Shown here: piece by piece, positions 17,869 to 26,612 of the stretch
Position numbering within the stretch: position 1 is the first letter of the stretch
Layout: each line of letters starts with the position of its first letter
Program-made: the position numbers and the translations under genes
Notes under the pieces: model-generated
What the model saw: only the letters and a program-made list of their open reading frames with translations
Database searches by the model: none
Told to the model about the DNA's origin: nothing
Assembly (NCBI GenBank): GCA_023423895.1
Contig: JAFAER010000093.1
Location: 19,274 to 83,273 of the forward strand
Reading direction: 5' to 3'
Origin: Pseudomonadota bacterium
Lineage (GTDB): Bacteria > Myxococcota_A > Polyangia > Polyangiales > Polyangiaceae
Length of the DNA: 64,000 nt

Positions 17869-19622
17869 ATCGATTCCCAATGAGTGCTCTGGTGCGAGCG
17901 GCCGTTGGCTCTCTCCTTCTCGTCGTCGTCGGTGCAGCATGCGCGTCGAGCGAGGAGCCCGGTGATCGTCCGCCTCCCCCTCCCCTCGTACCGAGCGAAT
18001 GCGCTCCGACGTGCTCGGCCGACGGCCGCTCCGTCGTCGATTGTCGAGGTGAGGTCGTCACCGCATGCGAGGCCGCTTCGTCGTGCCGCGACGGTGTGTG
18101 CGTGGCTGGATGCGAGGCCGCTGCGGCGGAGCAAAGCACCGTCGGTTGCGAGTACTACGCAGCGAAGCCGTCCGCGAACACGTTCACGTTCGACGCGGCG
18201 GTCTTCGAAGGGAACTGTTATGCGGTCCTCGTGGCCAATACGTGGAGCTCTCCGGTCGAGCTCGACGTCGAATACGACGACCGTCCGGTCTCCTCGAGCT
18301 ACTTCCGGATCCCGCGCGGACGCGGAAAGGACATTCGCTACGAGCTGCTTCCCGAAGGCAAGCTTCCCCCCGGAGAGCTCGCGATCCTCTTCCTCGCGAT
18401 GCACTCGAAGCTACCCGAGCCGCCGCCAGACCAGCCGTTGCGGCAGGTCCAGTGCCCGGCGGACGTGGGGGCCGCGATCGTCGGCGAGACGACCGTTCGC
18501 GGCAGCGGGCTCGGCAAGATGTTCCACATCCGATCATCGGCGCCCGTCGTTGCGTACGACATCTATCCGTACGGCGGGGCCGAGAGCTACATCCCCAGCG
18601 CTTCGCTGCTCTTGCCTACGTCGGCATGGGGCACCGAGAACCTCGCGATGGACGGCTACAGCGTCACGGACGAGCGATTGGCCACGTGGGGATTCCTCCC
18701 GTACATGCAGATCCTCGCGCGCGAAGACGACACGCGCGTCAAGATCAAGCCGACGGGCTTGCTCTCGAGCGCAGCGGGTCACCCGCCGATCCGACGAGGC
18801 GAGACGGGCGAGTTCGTTCTCCAGCGCGGGCAGTTCCTGCAGTTCACGCAAGCGGAGGACAACAGCGGGACGGGCGTCGAGTCCGACAAGCCCGTGTCGC
18901 TCGTCGGCGGCGCGACGTGCATGTACATCCCGAACCAGGTCGGACCTTGCGATACGCTGCACCAGAATCTGCCGCCCATTCGGCTCTTCGGAGATCAGTA
19001 CGTGGCCACCCGCCATCGCGACCGCGGTGAGCCCGAGACGACGCCGTGGCGCATCCTGGCCGCCGCCGACGACACGAAGCTCACCTACGATCCACCGATC
19101 CCGGAGGCTCCGACGACACTCCAACGTGGCGAATGGAAGGAGCTCTGGGCGCCCGGCCCGTTCGTGGTGAGGAGCCAGGACAATTCACATCCCATCTACG
19201 TAGCGGCCTACATGACGGGGAGCGGCAACGTCTCGACGCCGGAGGGCGACCCCGAGATGGTGAACGTCGTCCCGGTGGGGCAATACCTGTCGTCCTATGT
19301 CTTCTTGACCGATCCGACCTACGGAAACACGAACCTCGTCTTCGTCCGGCAGGCCGTCGAAGGCAACTACGATGACGTCCAGCTGGACTGCTTCGGAACG
19401 GTCGATGGCTGGAGGAACGTCGGGAATACAAACTACCAGATTGCCTATGTAGATCTCGTAAAAGGCGGGATCCCGCAAGGCGCGTGTGACAACGGCGTGC
19501 ACCGGGCCTCGAGCAAGAGCCCGTTCACGCTCACGGTCTGGGGCTGGGACCGCGACGCGAGCTACGGCTTCCCGGCCGGCATGGGCACGAAGCCCCTGAA
19601 CGACATCCCGGCCATCCGCTGA
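17865..19622 (+). CDS. IgGFc-binding-like lipoprotein (operon A, gene 7)
   Basis: A 585-residue exported protein. A signal ends in VVVGAAC, then comes a Pro-rich linker, a Cys-rich segment (about 45-90), and a long domain of the bacterial IgGFc-binding N-terminal type (GCEYYAAKP, ANTWSSPVELDV, YPYGGAESYIPSASLLLP). The family name comes from a mucin-associated protein; bacterial members are putative adhesins. The C-terminal motif SYGFPAGMG is kept in the operon B copy. It is the last gene of the operon: a 351-nt non-coding stretch follows its stop. Confidence 0.83.
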   Translation: MNRFPMSALVRAAVGSLLLVVVGAACASSEEPGDRPPPPPLVPSECAPTCSADGRSVVDCRGEVVTACEAASSCRDGVCVAGCEAAAAEQSTVGCEYYAAKPSANTFTFDAAVFEGNCYAVLVANTWSSPVELDVEYDDRPVSSSYFRIPRGRGKDIRYELLPEGKLPPGELAILFLAMHSKLPEPPPDQPLRQVQCPADVGAAIVGETTVRGSGLGKMFHIRSSAPVVAYDIYPYGGAESYIPSASLLLPTSAWGTENLAMDGYSVTDERLATWGFLPYMQILAREDDTRVKIKPTGLLSSAAGHPPIRRGETGEFVLQRGQFLQFTQAEDNSGTGVESDKPVSLVGGATCMYIPNQVGPCDTLHQNLPPIRLFGDQYVATRHRDRGEPETTPWRILAAADDTKLTYDPPIPEAPTTLQRGEWKELWAPGPFVVRSQDNSHPIYVAAYMTGSGNVSTPEGDPEMVNVVPVGQYLSSYVFLTDPTYGNTNLVFVRQAVEGNYDDVQLDCFGTVDGWRNVGNTNYQIAYVDLVKGGIPQGACDNGVHRASSKSPFTLTVWGWDRDASYGFPAGMGTKPLNDIPAIR

Positions 19623-19973
19623 AGGCGCGCGGGGCAGACGAGCCATTCCGCCTCGGAGCCGTCGCGTCGATAGCCCGCTTCGAGGATGTCGATCGACGTC
19701 GCGCGCGGATCGGGCAACGGCTGGCGTGATGCTCGGCCTCGGCAGTTCGAGACATGAGACAGTCCACGAATGGGTGACGGCCCCGGGACAATGCGCCGGG
19801 TGAACCACCTATGGCGAAAGCGGCGGCGCGCTTCGACAATCTCCGAGAGATGTCGTCGCGAGCTCCCTCGACGAAAGCCCGACGATGACGTCGAGAGGCC
19901 CACACCGGCGCCGGTACCCGCCGGCCCTCCGCCACTTCATCGACGTCCTCCTGCCGTGAAAGGAACTTGGACT
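19623..19973 (+). other. Intergenic stretch after operon A
   Basis: This 351-nt spacer lies between the last gene of operon A and the next lipoprotein. Frames here are Arg-rich and unlike the neighbouring proteins, so I see no gene. No intrinsic terminator with a T-run is evident. The AAAGGAA near its right end is the ribosome binding site for the next gene, and the promoter of that gene presumably lies within. Confidence 0.5.
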
Positions 19974-21128
19974 ATGACGACCTGCCGCTTCCGTCGCACT
20001 CTCGTGCTCGCCATCACAGCGAGCCTCGCGTTCACTGGCTGCACCACGGGCGGTGGCTCGAACAGCTCGTCGGGCGGCGGCTCGAACGGCGGCCCGGGCT
20101 CGTCGAACGGCGGCGGCGGTGGCTCGAGCGGCGCGAACGGTTCGACGTCGCTCCCCGACGGAACGCTCCTTTACGTCCGCGCAGAGACCGCCGACAGCGA
20201 GGTGCTCGTTGCCCGTAGCCTCGCGGACGGCTCCGAGCGGATCGTCACGGACCTGCGCGGCGACGGCAGCGATGGCTGGGAGATCTGGGGCTACTCCGTC
20301 TCTCCCGACCGCACGCGGCTCGCCATTGCATCCCTCTACGGCCCGACCAAGGCCGACACCGACACTGGGCTCGCGACGCGCAACATCTGGACCCTCGCGG
20401 CCGACGGCTCCGACATGAAGCGCCTCACGCCGACCTTCCCCAACACGGGACGGGGACGGTCGGCGTTCACCATCGAGGTGAGCCATCCGGTCTTCGACTC
20501 CGACGGCTCGTCGATCATCTACGACTTCGGAAACTACTGGTACGAGGGGACGACGCTCGAAGGAGGATCCCTGCCGTGGGCGGTCGCGACGAGCGGCGAT
20601 GCGCTCCCGACGAGCTTCCCGAGCGTCACGAACTGCTCGGTGATCCGTCCTTCGAGGAACCCGGCGACGGGTGAGCTCCTCTTCCTCCATAGCGTCTGCA
20701 CGACCCGCGAGGACGAGGGGCTCTTCCTCTATCCACCGGGCGGCGGTACGAGGCCGAAGAAGCTCGTGGGCTACTCGTACGGCGCGGGCGGCGTCGCGCC
20801 GAGCGTCGAGACGACGAGCTGGATCGCCGACGGCAGCGGCTTCGTGTTCGTCGGCAGCACCACCGTCGATCGCGGAGAAGGGAACGAGGAGACGGCGGTG
20901 TGCCTCTTCCTCTACGACATGGCGAACGGCACGGTCTCGCCGCTGGTCGTGCCACCGAGCGGCGCCGTCGTCCGCAACGCCGCGATCTCCCCCGACGCCA
21001 CGTCGATCGTCTATTGCCTTCGAGCGGCGGACGAGAGCGAGAACCTGCACCTCATCGACCTCACCGCGTCGACGCCCACCGACACGGCGATCACGACCGA
21101 CGGCAAGAGCTGCCACCCCGGCTTCTGA
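19974..21128 (+). CDS. TolB/WD40-like beta-propeller lipoprotein
   Basis: A 384-residue lipoprotein. The ATG at 19974 follows AAAGGAA; the signal ends in FTGC. A very Gly/Ser/Asn-rich linker runs from about residue 25 to 62, and then comes a repeated beta-sheet body with TolB-type strands (SPDRTRLAIAS, SPDATSIVYCL). This is the PD40/TolB propeller style, commonly seen in periplasmic or surface proteins. It is not a member of operons A or B but has a similar export design. Ligand unknown. Confidence 0.78.
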   Translation: MTTCRFRRTLVLAITASLAFTGCTTGGGSNSSSGGGSNGGPGSSNGGGGGSSGANGSTSLPDGTLLYVRAETADSEVLVARSLADGSERIVTDLRGDGSDGWEIWGYSVSPDRTRLAIASLYGPTKADTDTGLATRNIWTLAADGSDMKRLTPTFPNTGRGRSAFTIEVSHPVFDSDGSSIIYDFGNYWYEGTTLEGGSLPWAVATSGDALPTSFPSVTNCSVIRPSRNPATGELLFLHSVCTTREDEGLFLYPPGGGTRPKKLVGYSYGAGGVAPSVETTSWIADGSGFVFVGSTTVDRGEGNEETAVCLFLYDMANGTVSPLVVPPSGAVVRNAAISPDATSIVYCLRAADESENLHLIDLTASTPTDTAITTDGKSCHPGF

Positions 21129-21182
21129 GAGCGCTCAAACGTCCCTCGCGCTTCCGAGGAGATTGCACTGGGGGCCGCGCCG

Positions 21183-21815
21183 TCAATCGATCGTGAGCCC
21201 CTCGCCGAGCAGATCGCGCCCGGCGAGGTCGGACGGTCCGTCGTCCTGCGTCGCCGTCTGCGGCGTCTCGATCGGCTCCGCGGGCTCTGCCGGATCGGGC
21301 GTGGTGACCGGGCTCGCGGCTGCCGGCGACGGCGCCGACGAGCGCACGACGAGGCGACGCGGGCGCGGAGGGACCTTCGCCTCGACGCCATCGAAGATCT
21401 CGATCGCCTCGTTGCGCGTGATCCCGTCCCGTGGCGTCCGTACCGTCGCGGGCGTGAAGTGCGCGGTGATCTGAACGGCGAGCGACGCCGTGATGCCGAG
21501 CACGAACGCGAGGCTGATCGCCAGTCCGATCGAGAGGCGCCGATAGCGCTTCACGTCGGACGCGTATCGGCGCGATGGCTGAGTCGTCTGGTCCGCGCGC
21601 GACCGCGGGATCACGACGGGCGCGTCACTCCGAACGCCCCGGACGTCAACGCCACTCGGATGGATGTTGTGGATGCTGGCGCCGTTCCGAGCGTCACGGC
21701 TCCGTGCAATCGGGATGACGGACGAGGTCGCGTGCGACGCCGGCCGCGGCGGCATCACCAGTGTGTTGGCGTCATCGTACACGTCGCGTAGCGAGCTGGC
21801 GGTCATGGGAAGCAA
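21183..21815 (-). CDS. Single-pass membrane protein with Pro-rich C-terminus
   Basis: About 210 residues. An N-terminal cytoplasmic part (about 95 residues) holds many Arg and Ser/Thr, one transmembrane helix sits near 97-118 (LAISLAFVLGITASLAV), and the extracytoplasmic tail is Pro/Ala/Thr-rich. No domain is recognised. The layout (basic disordered region, helix, disordered tail) is common near myxobacterial Ser/Thr kinases, but none is adjacent here. The start could be either of two nearby ATG codons. Confidence 0.55.
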   Translation of the reverse strand: MLPMTASSLRDVYDDANTLVMPPRPASHATSSVIPIARSRDARNGASIHNIHPSGVDVRGVRSDAPVVIPRSRADQTTQPSRRYASDVKRYRRLSIGLAISLAFVLGITASLAVQITAHFTPATVRTPRDGITRNEAIEIFDGVEAKVPPRPRRLVVRSSAPSPAAASPVTTPDPAEPAEPIETPQTATQDDGPSDLAGRDLLGEGLTID

Positions 21816-22103
21816 GCCTCGACGACGAGCAAGAACAGGACCGCGCCTGGAGCGGACGGACGCGCCGTAAAAATCCGAGGGACGCCGGCCGGGCGACGCC
21901 CCCGTCGACGGCGTCCTCTACGCGTCGGGCCGGCTCCGACACGTGTTCGCTGAGAGCTCCAGACCGCACCGAGGGACGTCGCCCTCGAATGGGTCGATCT
22001 CCGCCGTAGCGCCGCCGACGCTGCTCCAGCGCCGACCACTCGTGTTCGCCCCCACGGCTGAGCGATCGAGCTCGACGCGCGGACGACGGCAGGTCGCCAC
22101 CGC

Positions 22104-22823
22104 TCAGGTTCGGCGCGCGACGATATGGAGAAACAGCGGCATTCGCTGCCATCGGCGCGTCGCGGGCGAGCTCGCGGCGCGCTCGGGAACGGCAGGCTCA
22201 CGCAGCTGCTCGACGACGAGCCCGTTCGCATGGAACGCAGCGAAGTAGTCGGCGAGCGGCCGATGACGGCTATGAAAGGTCATCGCGAGCCCGTCACGCT
22301 CTACGCGATCGGAATAGTCGTAGCGCGCGAGATAGCTGTTCTGGATCCGGAAGGCAGCATCAGGAGCGTCGCTCTCGAATCGTCCCGCCGAGTTGAGCGG
22401 ATGCACGATCGCGGCGCATAGCCGACCGCCTGCCTCGAGTATCCGCGCGATCTCCCGCGTCGCCCCTTCGAGCTCGTCGACGTCGTGGAGCACCATGAAG
22501 GCGACGACGAGGTCAGCGCTCGCATCCTCGAGTGGAAGCGCGGAGGCGTCAGCCACACGCGCGTCCACGGACGGCGTGAAGCCACGCGCGGCGGCGACGA
22601 GCGTGGGAGAGCTGTCGAGACCGACAACACGATGGCCGCGGCTCATCAGCTCGCGAGCGACCCTGCCCTCGCCGCAGCCAACATCGACGGTCAGTCGCCC
22701 GGGTTCAGGGACGATGCCGAAGAACTGCTCGCGATGGAACTTGTCATAGCTGTCGTGCCCAGGAAGGCGCACCCATCGGATCCACGCCTCGGCCTCCGCC
22801 TCCCATGCATCACGCAACGCCAC
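22104..22823 (-). CDS. Class I SAM-dependent methyltransferase (UbiE/Methyltransf_11 type)
   Basis: A 239-residue cytosolic enzyme. SAM motif I reads VDVGCGEGRVA (about residues 45-56), motif II is the acidic VVGLDSS, and motif III is DLVVAFMVLHDV around residue 110, then GGRLCAAIVHP. The substrate is not indicated by the sequence; relatives methylate small molecules. It is followed on the same strand after 90 nt by no partner of obvious related function: upstream lies a one-TM protein gene and downstream in position the Rnk-like genes, all transcribed leftward. Confidence 0.85.
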   Translation of the reverse strand: MALRDAWEAEAEAWIRWVRLPGHDSYDKFHREQFFGIVPEPGRLTVDVGCGEGRVARELMSRGHRVVGLDSSPTLVAAARGFTPSVDARVADASALPLEDASADLVVAFMVLHDVDELEGATREIARILEAGGRLCAAIVHPLNSAGRFESDAPDAAFRIQNSYLARYDYSDRVERDGLAMTFHSRHRPLADYFAAFHANGLVVEQLREPAVPERAASSPATRRWQRMPLFLHIVARRT

Positions 22824-22913
22824 GGGCTGGCACTAACGAGGCCGCCTCACCGTGTCAATCTACGCAGCCTTTGGCATCCGCGAACACGGCCAGCTCCCCG
22901 AAACGCCGTTGGC

Positions 22914-23324
22914 TCAGAGGTGATGGTCTCCGGCAGCCTCGGGCTGATACCGGATCTCCTCGATCACCCACGTCCGGATCGACCTGCCACCCGATGCGAC
23001 GTCCACGTGTTGCCCAACAGACGCTCCGAGCAGCGCTCGTCCGAGCGGTGCCAGGACGGAGATACGTCCCTCGGCAGCATTCGCATCGCGCGGGTAGACG
23101 ACCTGGAGCTCACGGAGCGCGCCGCGCTCGTCACGACACACGACGCGCGAGTTCATCGTGACGACCGAGCCCTCGAGCTCGGACGGCTTGACGACGCGCG
23201 CGCGGTCGAGCTTCTCCTGGAGCGACTCGGTCGCGTTCTCGTCGAGGTCGTTGAAGAGCAAGATCACCTCCGCGAGGCGGGCGACGTCTTGCTCGGTGAG
23301 GGTGATGTTCTTCGAAGCGGACAT
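22914..23324 (-). CDS. Rnk/GreA-C-terminal-domain protein (nucleoside diphosphate kinase regulator type), copy 1
   Basis: A 136-residue protein. The N-terminal half is a short helical hairpin (VARLAEVILLFNDLDE). The C-terminal half is the FKBP-like GreA/GreB C domain, with VVTMNSRV and the closing IRYQPEAAG typical of Rnk. Rnk proteins bind RNA polymerase near the secondary channel but lack the acidic tip needed for transcript cleavage. Start at 23324 was chosen over 23387 because the extra N-terminal residues are low complexity. It is a paralogue of the gene at 23632-24108. Confidence 0.82.
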   Translation of the reverse strand: MSASKNITLTEQDVARLAEVILLFNDLDENATESLQEKLDRARVVKPSELEGSVVTMNSRVVCRDERGALRELQVVYPRDANAAEGRISVLAPLGRALLGASVGQHVDVASGGRSIRTWVIEEIRYQPEAAGDHHL

Positions 23325-23468
23325 GGATCTCTCGATTTCGACAGGCCGCTCCGCTCGATCGCGAGGCGCGCTCTGTACGGCTGGCACGTTTGGCGCGCAC
23401 CTGCGGAAGGCGGACCTCGCCGACTGGCGTTCTACCGCTCCGCTTCCGCCGGGCCGCGTTGTCTCAGG

Positions 23469-23488
23469 CCTGACCTTGCAAGGTTAGG
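23469..23488. promoter_or_regulatory. 20-nt near-perfect palindrome between the two Rnk-like genes
   Basis: The 20 nt CCTGACCTTGCAAGGTTAGG form an inverted repeat with a single G-T mismatch around a perfect 12-nt core. It lies 145 nt upstream of the copy 1 ATG and 144 nt downstream of the copy 2 stop. It has the size and symmetry of a MerR-family operator. No T-run follows, so it is not an obvious terminator. The regulator is unknown. Confidence 0.4.
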
Positions 23489-23631
23489 TCGCGCGGCGGC
23501 GGAAGGTCGTTCGTTTACGCGAACAGTGTGACCTCGTGGCCCGCCTACCGCGCGCGAATGAACCAGCGCGGATGCCGACGATGCTTGCGATCGCCCTGCC
23601 GCTCTCCAGCGTCACGGATGGTCACAGGCGA

Positions 23632-24108
23632 TCACAGGTGAAACTGGCCCTCCGCTTCGGGCTGGTACACGACGTCGAGGATCTCCCACGGCGCCGCCTC
23701 GTAGCGCGTGAGGTTGTCGCCCGGGCTGGCCGAGAGGAGCTCGATCCCAGCGCGCGAGAGGACCGATACGTGGCCACGGTTCGGTCCGCAGCTGCACGGG
23801 TAGACGAGCGTGAGCTCTCGCTCCGCGCGGGTGACGATGTCCCGACAGAGCACGCGCGAGTTCATGGTCACTACCGTCGGTGGGATCGTGGCCGCGGCAA
23901 CGATGTGCGCCTGTTTCACCTTGCGCTTCAGCAGCGCGACGGCCGTCTCGTCGAGATAGCGGCCGAGCTCGAAGAGACGAACCAATCGCCGCTTGTCGAT
24001 GTTCGTGATCAGCAGCGGAGAGACTCGACCGTCGAGTCGCGTCCCGCCGAAGACGGCGTCGGAGATCGCAAGGCCCGAGCCGCGCGGATGGATGTTCGTC
24101 ATCGTCAT
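23632..24108 (-). CDS. Rnk/GreA-C-terminal-domain protein, copy 2
   Basis: A 158-residue protein with the same fold as the neighbouring copy: VVTMNSRV and the C-terminal VVYQPEAEGQF match its Rnk/GreA-C domain, preceded by a helical segment (RRLVRLFELGRYLDE). It has a longer N-terminus of about 30 residues without known motif. The start is well supported by AAGGAG 8 nt upstream of the ATG. Like copy 1 it should act on RNA polymerase or nucleotide metabolism. Two divergent paralogues in a row suggest distinct expression conditions. Confidence 0.82.
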   Translation of the reverse strand: MTMTNIHPRGSGLAISDAVFGGTRLDGRVSPLLITNIDKRRLVRLFELGRYLDETAVALLKRKVKQAHIVAAATIPPTVVTMNSRVLCRDIVTRAERELTLVYPCSCGPNRGHVSVLSRAGIELLSASPGDNLTRYEAAPWEILDVVYQPEAEGQFHL

Positions 24109-24298
24109 GTGTTGCTCCTTTCGAAATCACCACCTCGAGATAGGTGGCCACGCGGGAGCGCGGTAGACCCTTCCGGAGGCGAGACTGTTCGGAAACGTGA
24201 ACGGCCGCGGCCGCAGCTCGCGATGTCCATGTCACGACCTCGTCGGGAGCATGGGCACGGGCTTCGGGCGCGTCGGGCGGTCCCCTCCGAAGCCAGCG

Positions 24299-24688
24299 TC
24301 AGAGAGCCTGCGACACGATCCAGTAGTGGCCGAAGGGGTCGACGAGACGACCGTCGCGAACGCCGTAGCCGTGATCGTCGATCGGGAAGACGACTTTCGC
24401 GCCTGCGCGCTCCATCTTCCTGCCGACGGCGTCGGCGTCGTCGACGGCGAGCGCGATGAGCACCGGTGAGCCTCCGAGGGAGGTCGGCGCGACGTTGTGC
24501 CACTCGCGCTTCTCCTCAGTGAGCGTCAGCTTCAGGTCGCCAATCGCGAGCGCAGCGAAAACGACGTGACCGTTGTCGTCCTTGTGGCGCTCGAGCTCCT
24601 ACGCGGAGAAGGCTTCGATGTAGAAGGCGATCGCACGCGCTGCGTCCGAGACGACGAGGCGGGGCGTGAGCGAGGAAATCTTGGGCAT
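24299..24688 (-). pseudogene. VOC (glyoxalase/PhnB-like) gene interrupted by one in-frame TAG
   Basis: From the ATG at 24688 the frame reads as a complete VOC-superfamily protein of about 129 residues, from LTPRLVVSDAARAIAFY to DPFGHYWIVSQ. Codon 30 (24599-24601) is TAG, exactly where the family usually has Glu in an EELERH-like stretch. One G-to-T change in a GAG codon would explain it. There is no frameshift and the rest stays family-like. It could be a recent pseudogene or a sequencing error. Suppression is unlikely, since no other gene here shows internal amber codons. Confidence 0.8.
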
Positions 24689-24811
24689 GCGCGAACAATG
24701 CGCGCAGGCGGCGGCACCGGCTTGTAGAAATTTGTCAGTCGCGCAGCGCCACGTGATTCGAGGCATCGGCGCGCGGTTCGTTCCGGTCGCTGCGCCGCGG
24801 TCGCTCCCAGC

Positions 24812-25223
24812 TTAGGGGCACATGCGAAGATCGAGCGTCGAGCCGTAGAGCTCGTAGTCACCCCAGCGATTGTCGGCCCACGTCGCCATCAGGGCGCTCG
24901 GACCGACGCGCGTCGCTGCGAGGCCGGTGTACAGCTGGTGGTTCGACGTGGACAGGATCGGCGCCCGGTCGGCGAGGACCGAAGGCGCCACGCCCGTCGC
25001 TGCGGGAAGCGACCAGCGTTTGACGTGAACGGTCGACAGCCCTGAGAGCACCTCGGTACGGGCGAACACGGCGTCGAGGGTCGTCCCTTCGAGCAGCAGA
25101 CGCGGAACGGTCAGCGGAAACGGCATCGCGCCACTCGGGACCTCGATGGTAGCCGCGGCGCGCGTTCGGAGCTTGACGCCGGACACACGGCGCGAGACGA
25201 AGCGAGCTTCGAGGAGCTCACAC
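24812..25223 (-). pseudogene. Remnant of a sialidase-like/BNR protein C-terminus
   Basis: The minus strand encodes a protein-like segment ending in MATWADNRWGDYELYG, a repeat end typical of secreted sialidase-like propellers, then a stop at 24812. Upstream the frame runs into the 5' end of the opposite-strand lipoprotein gene at 25224, and no signal peptide or start with a ribosome binding site is seen. I read it as the tail of a truncated gene. The left boundary is firm; the right one is approximate. Confidence 0.4.
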
Positions 25224-26030
25224 TTGGCATTCAGGAGGGTGGTGACAGGGGCGGTCTTGTGTATGCAGGTGGCCTGTGCCGGGGCTCCCCCGGTCGGCCG
25301 GACCGGTCCGGCGGTTGCGTTGCCGAACGGGCCAGCTCGCAACGATTGCGAGCGTGAGGACTGGTATGAGGTCGCGCCGGCACGCGTTCGGGCTACGGGA
25401 GCGACGGCTGGCGTCTTGGTCGACACCTACTACAGCCAGCAAGTCGACGGGCTCGCCGTGTTTCGACCGCAGCAGAACGACCCGGAGGAGCTCGAGAACG
25501 TCTGGCCGAAGATCGACGAGCCCGCCCTGCAGCGCAAACATCAGGCGCACATCGACCCCGTCGATGCAGCCCATCAACGAGTGGTTCTCTGGTCGGTTGG
25601 TGGGCTCGCCTTGGGCTTCACCGGACTCGGGATCGCGGCGGCGGTCCAAGATCAGGATCGGTCAGCCGCCACCGCCGCGGGCGTGACCGGACTGGCGGCG
25701 CTCCTCATCGGAGCGATCGGCGCCTTGAGCTCGCAACCCTCTGGAGAGGCCCAGCTTCATGCGGATGCGCGGAGAAGGCTGTTCATCGAAGGTGAAGACG
25801 ACCGGGCTGCAATCGAACGCGGTGTGAACACGGCGAACAGCCGCCGTCGACGCCAATGCGGGGGAACGCCAGCGCCGCCGCCCGTTTCCCGATCCGTGCA
25901 GGGTACAACGCCTGCGCCAACCGTCCCTCCGCCGGACGTGGCCAGTGAGAGGACGCAGGCCCCTCCCGACGATGCGAATGCGGAGCCGGACGCGCCCCGC
26001 AGCGAGGAGCAGGCGCCGTCCGAGCCCTGA
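25224..26030 (+). CDS. Hypothetical lipoprotein with two membrane-like segments
   Basis: About 268 residues. A TTG at 25224 with GGAG 7 nt upstream gives a short lipoprotein signal (AFRRVVTGAVLCMQVAC) that is better than the longer in-frame start at 25146. The mature region has a globular N-part, two adjacent hydrophobic helices (about 125-170, LALGFTGLGIAAAV and LAALLIGAIGAL), and a Pro/Ala/Glu-rich tail. No family is recognised. The start choice is uncertain, because TTG is a rare start codon. Confidence 0.6.
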   Translation: MAFRRVVTGAVLCMQVACAGAPPVGRTGPAVALPNGPARNDCEREDWYEVAPARVRATGATAGVLVDTYYSQQVDGLAVFRPQQNDPEELENVWPKIDEPALQRKHQAHIDPVDAAHQRVVLWSVGGLALGFTGLGIAAAVQDQDRSAATAAGVTGLAALLIGAIGALSSQPSGEAQLHADARRRLFIEGEDDRAAIERGVNTANSRRRRQCGGTPAPPPVSRSVQGTTPAPTVPPPDVASERTQAPPDDANAEPDAPRSEEQAPSEP

Positions 26031-26173
26031 GCGCCGGTCACCAGCAGTGCCCGGCTCGTCCGACGACAGTGTGCAGCACACGGCCGATGGCGTGCGCGCA
26101 CGCAACATGGTCCGCGTAAGTGCCGGGGATCCCGCGCGGTGGGGCGGGCGTGGACCGTGCACGAGGGATCGTC

Positions 26174-26593
26174 ATGAACGAAGGATCCCTCATCGCGGGC
26201 GGCAGCGCGCTCTTCACCCTCATTCTCACGTTCGTCACGATGGTCGCCGTCATCGTTCCGATCGTCATCGTGCTGAAGCGCCTCGGAGGAATGTCGGTGG
26301 AGCACGCCCGCCTCCTTGCGCAGGGCGTTCCGGCACAGGCACGCATCCTCCAGGTCGGAGCGACTGGCCTGACGGTGAACGACGCACCTCAGCTCCGGAT
26401 CACCTTGGAGGTTCAGCCGCCGCCGTCTCCCGGCTACGGCGGCGGCTCGGCCCCCTTCACGGCGACGTCGTCGCTGCTCGTCCCGCTGTTCGCGATGGCG
26501 CGCGTCGTCCCTGGCGCCGTCGTTCCAGTCCGCTTCGATCCTGCCGCGCCATCGAATGTCGCGATCGATCTGAATGCGATGGGCTTCGTGTGA
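26174..26593 (+). CDS. Small membrane protein with extracytoplasmic beta domain
   Basis: A 139-residue protein. The ATG at 26174 follows GAGGG at good spacing. One strong N-terminal membrane helix (about 8-35, LFTLILTFVTMVAVIVPIVI) is followed by a beta-rich domain (ARILQVGATGLTV, VPVRFDPAAPSNVAID). The second half recalls DUF3592-like proteins, which have a similar 'V.V.YDP..P' pattern, but the match is not certain. It is convergent with the next lipoprotein gene, with only 19 nt between the stops. Confidence 0.62.
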   Translation: MNEGSLIAGGSALFTLILTFVTMVAVIVPIVIVLKRLGGMSVEHARLLAQGVPAQARILQVGATGLTVNDAPQLRITLEVQPPPSPGYGGGSAPFTATSSLLVPLFAMARVVPGAVVPVRFDPAAPSNVAIDLNAMGFV

Positions 26594-26612
26594 ACGCTCG
26601 CGCGCTCTCCGA

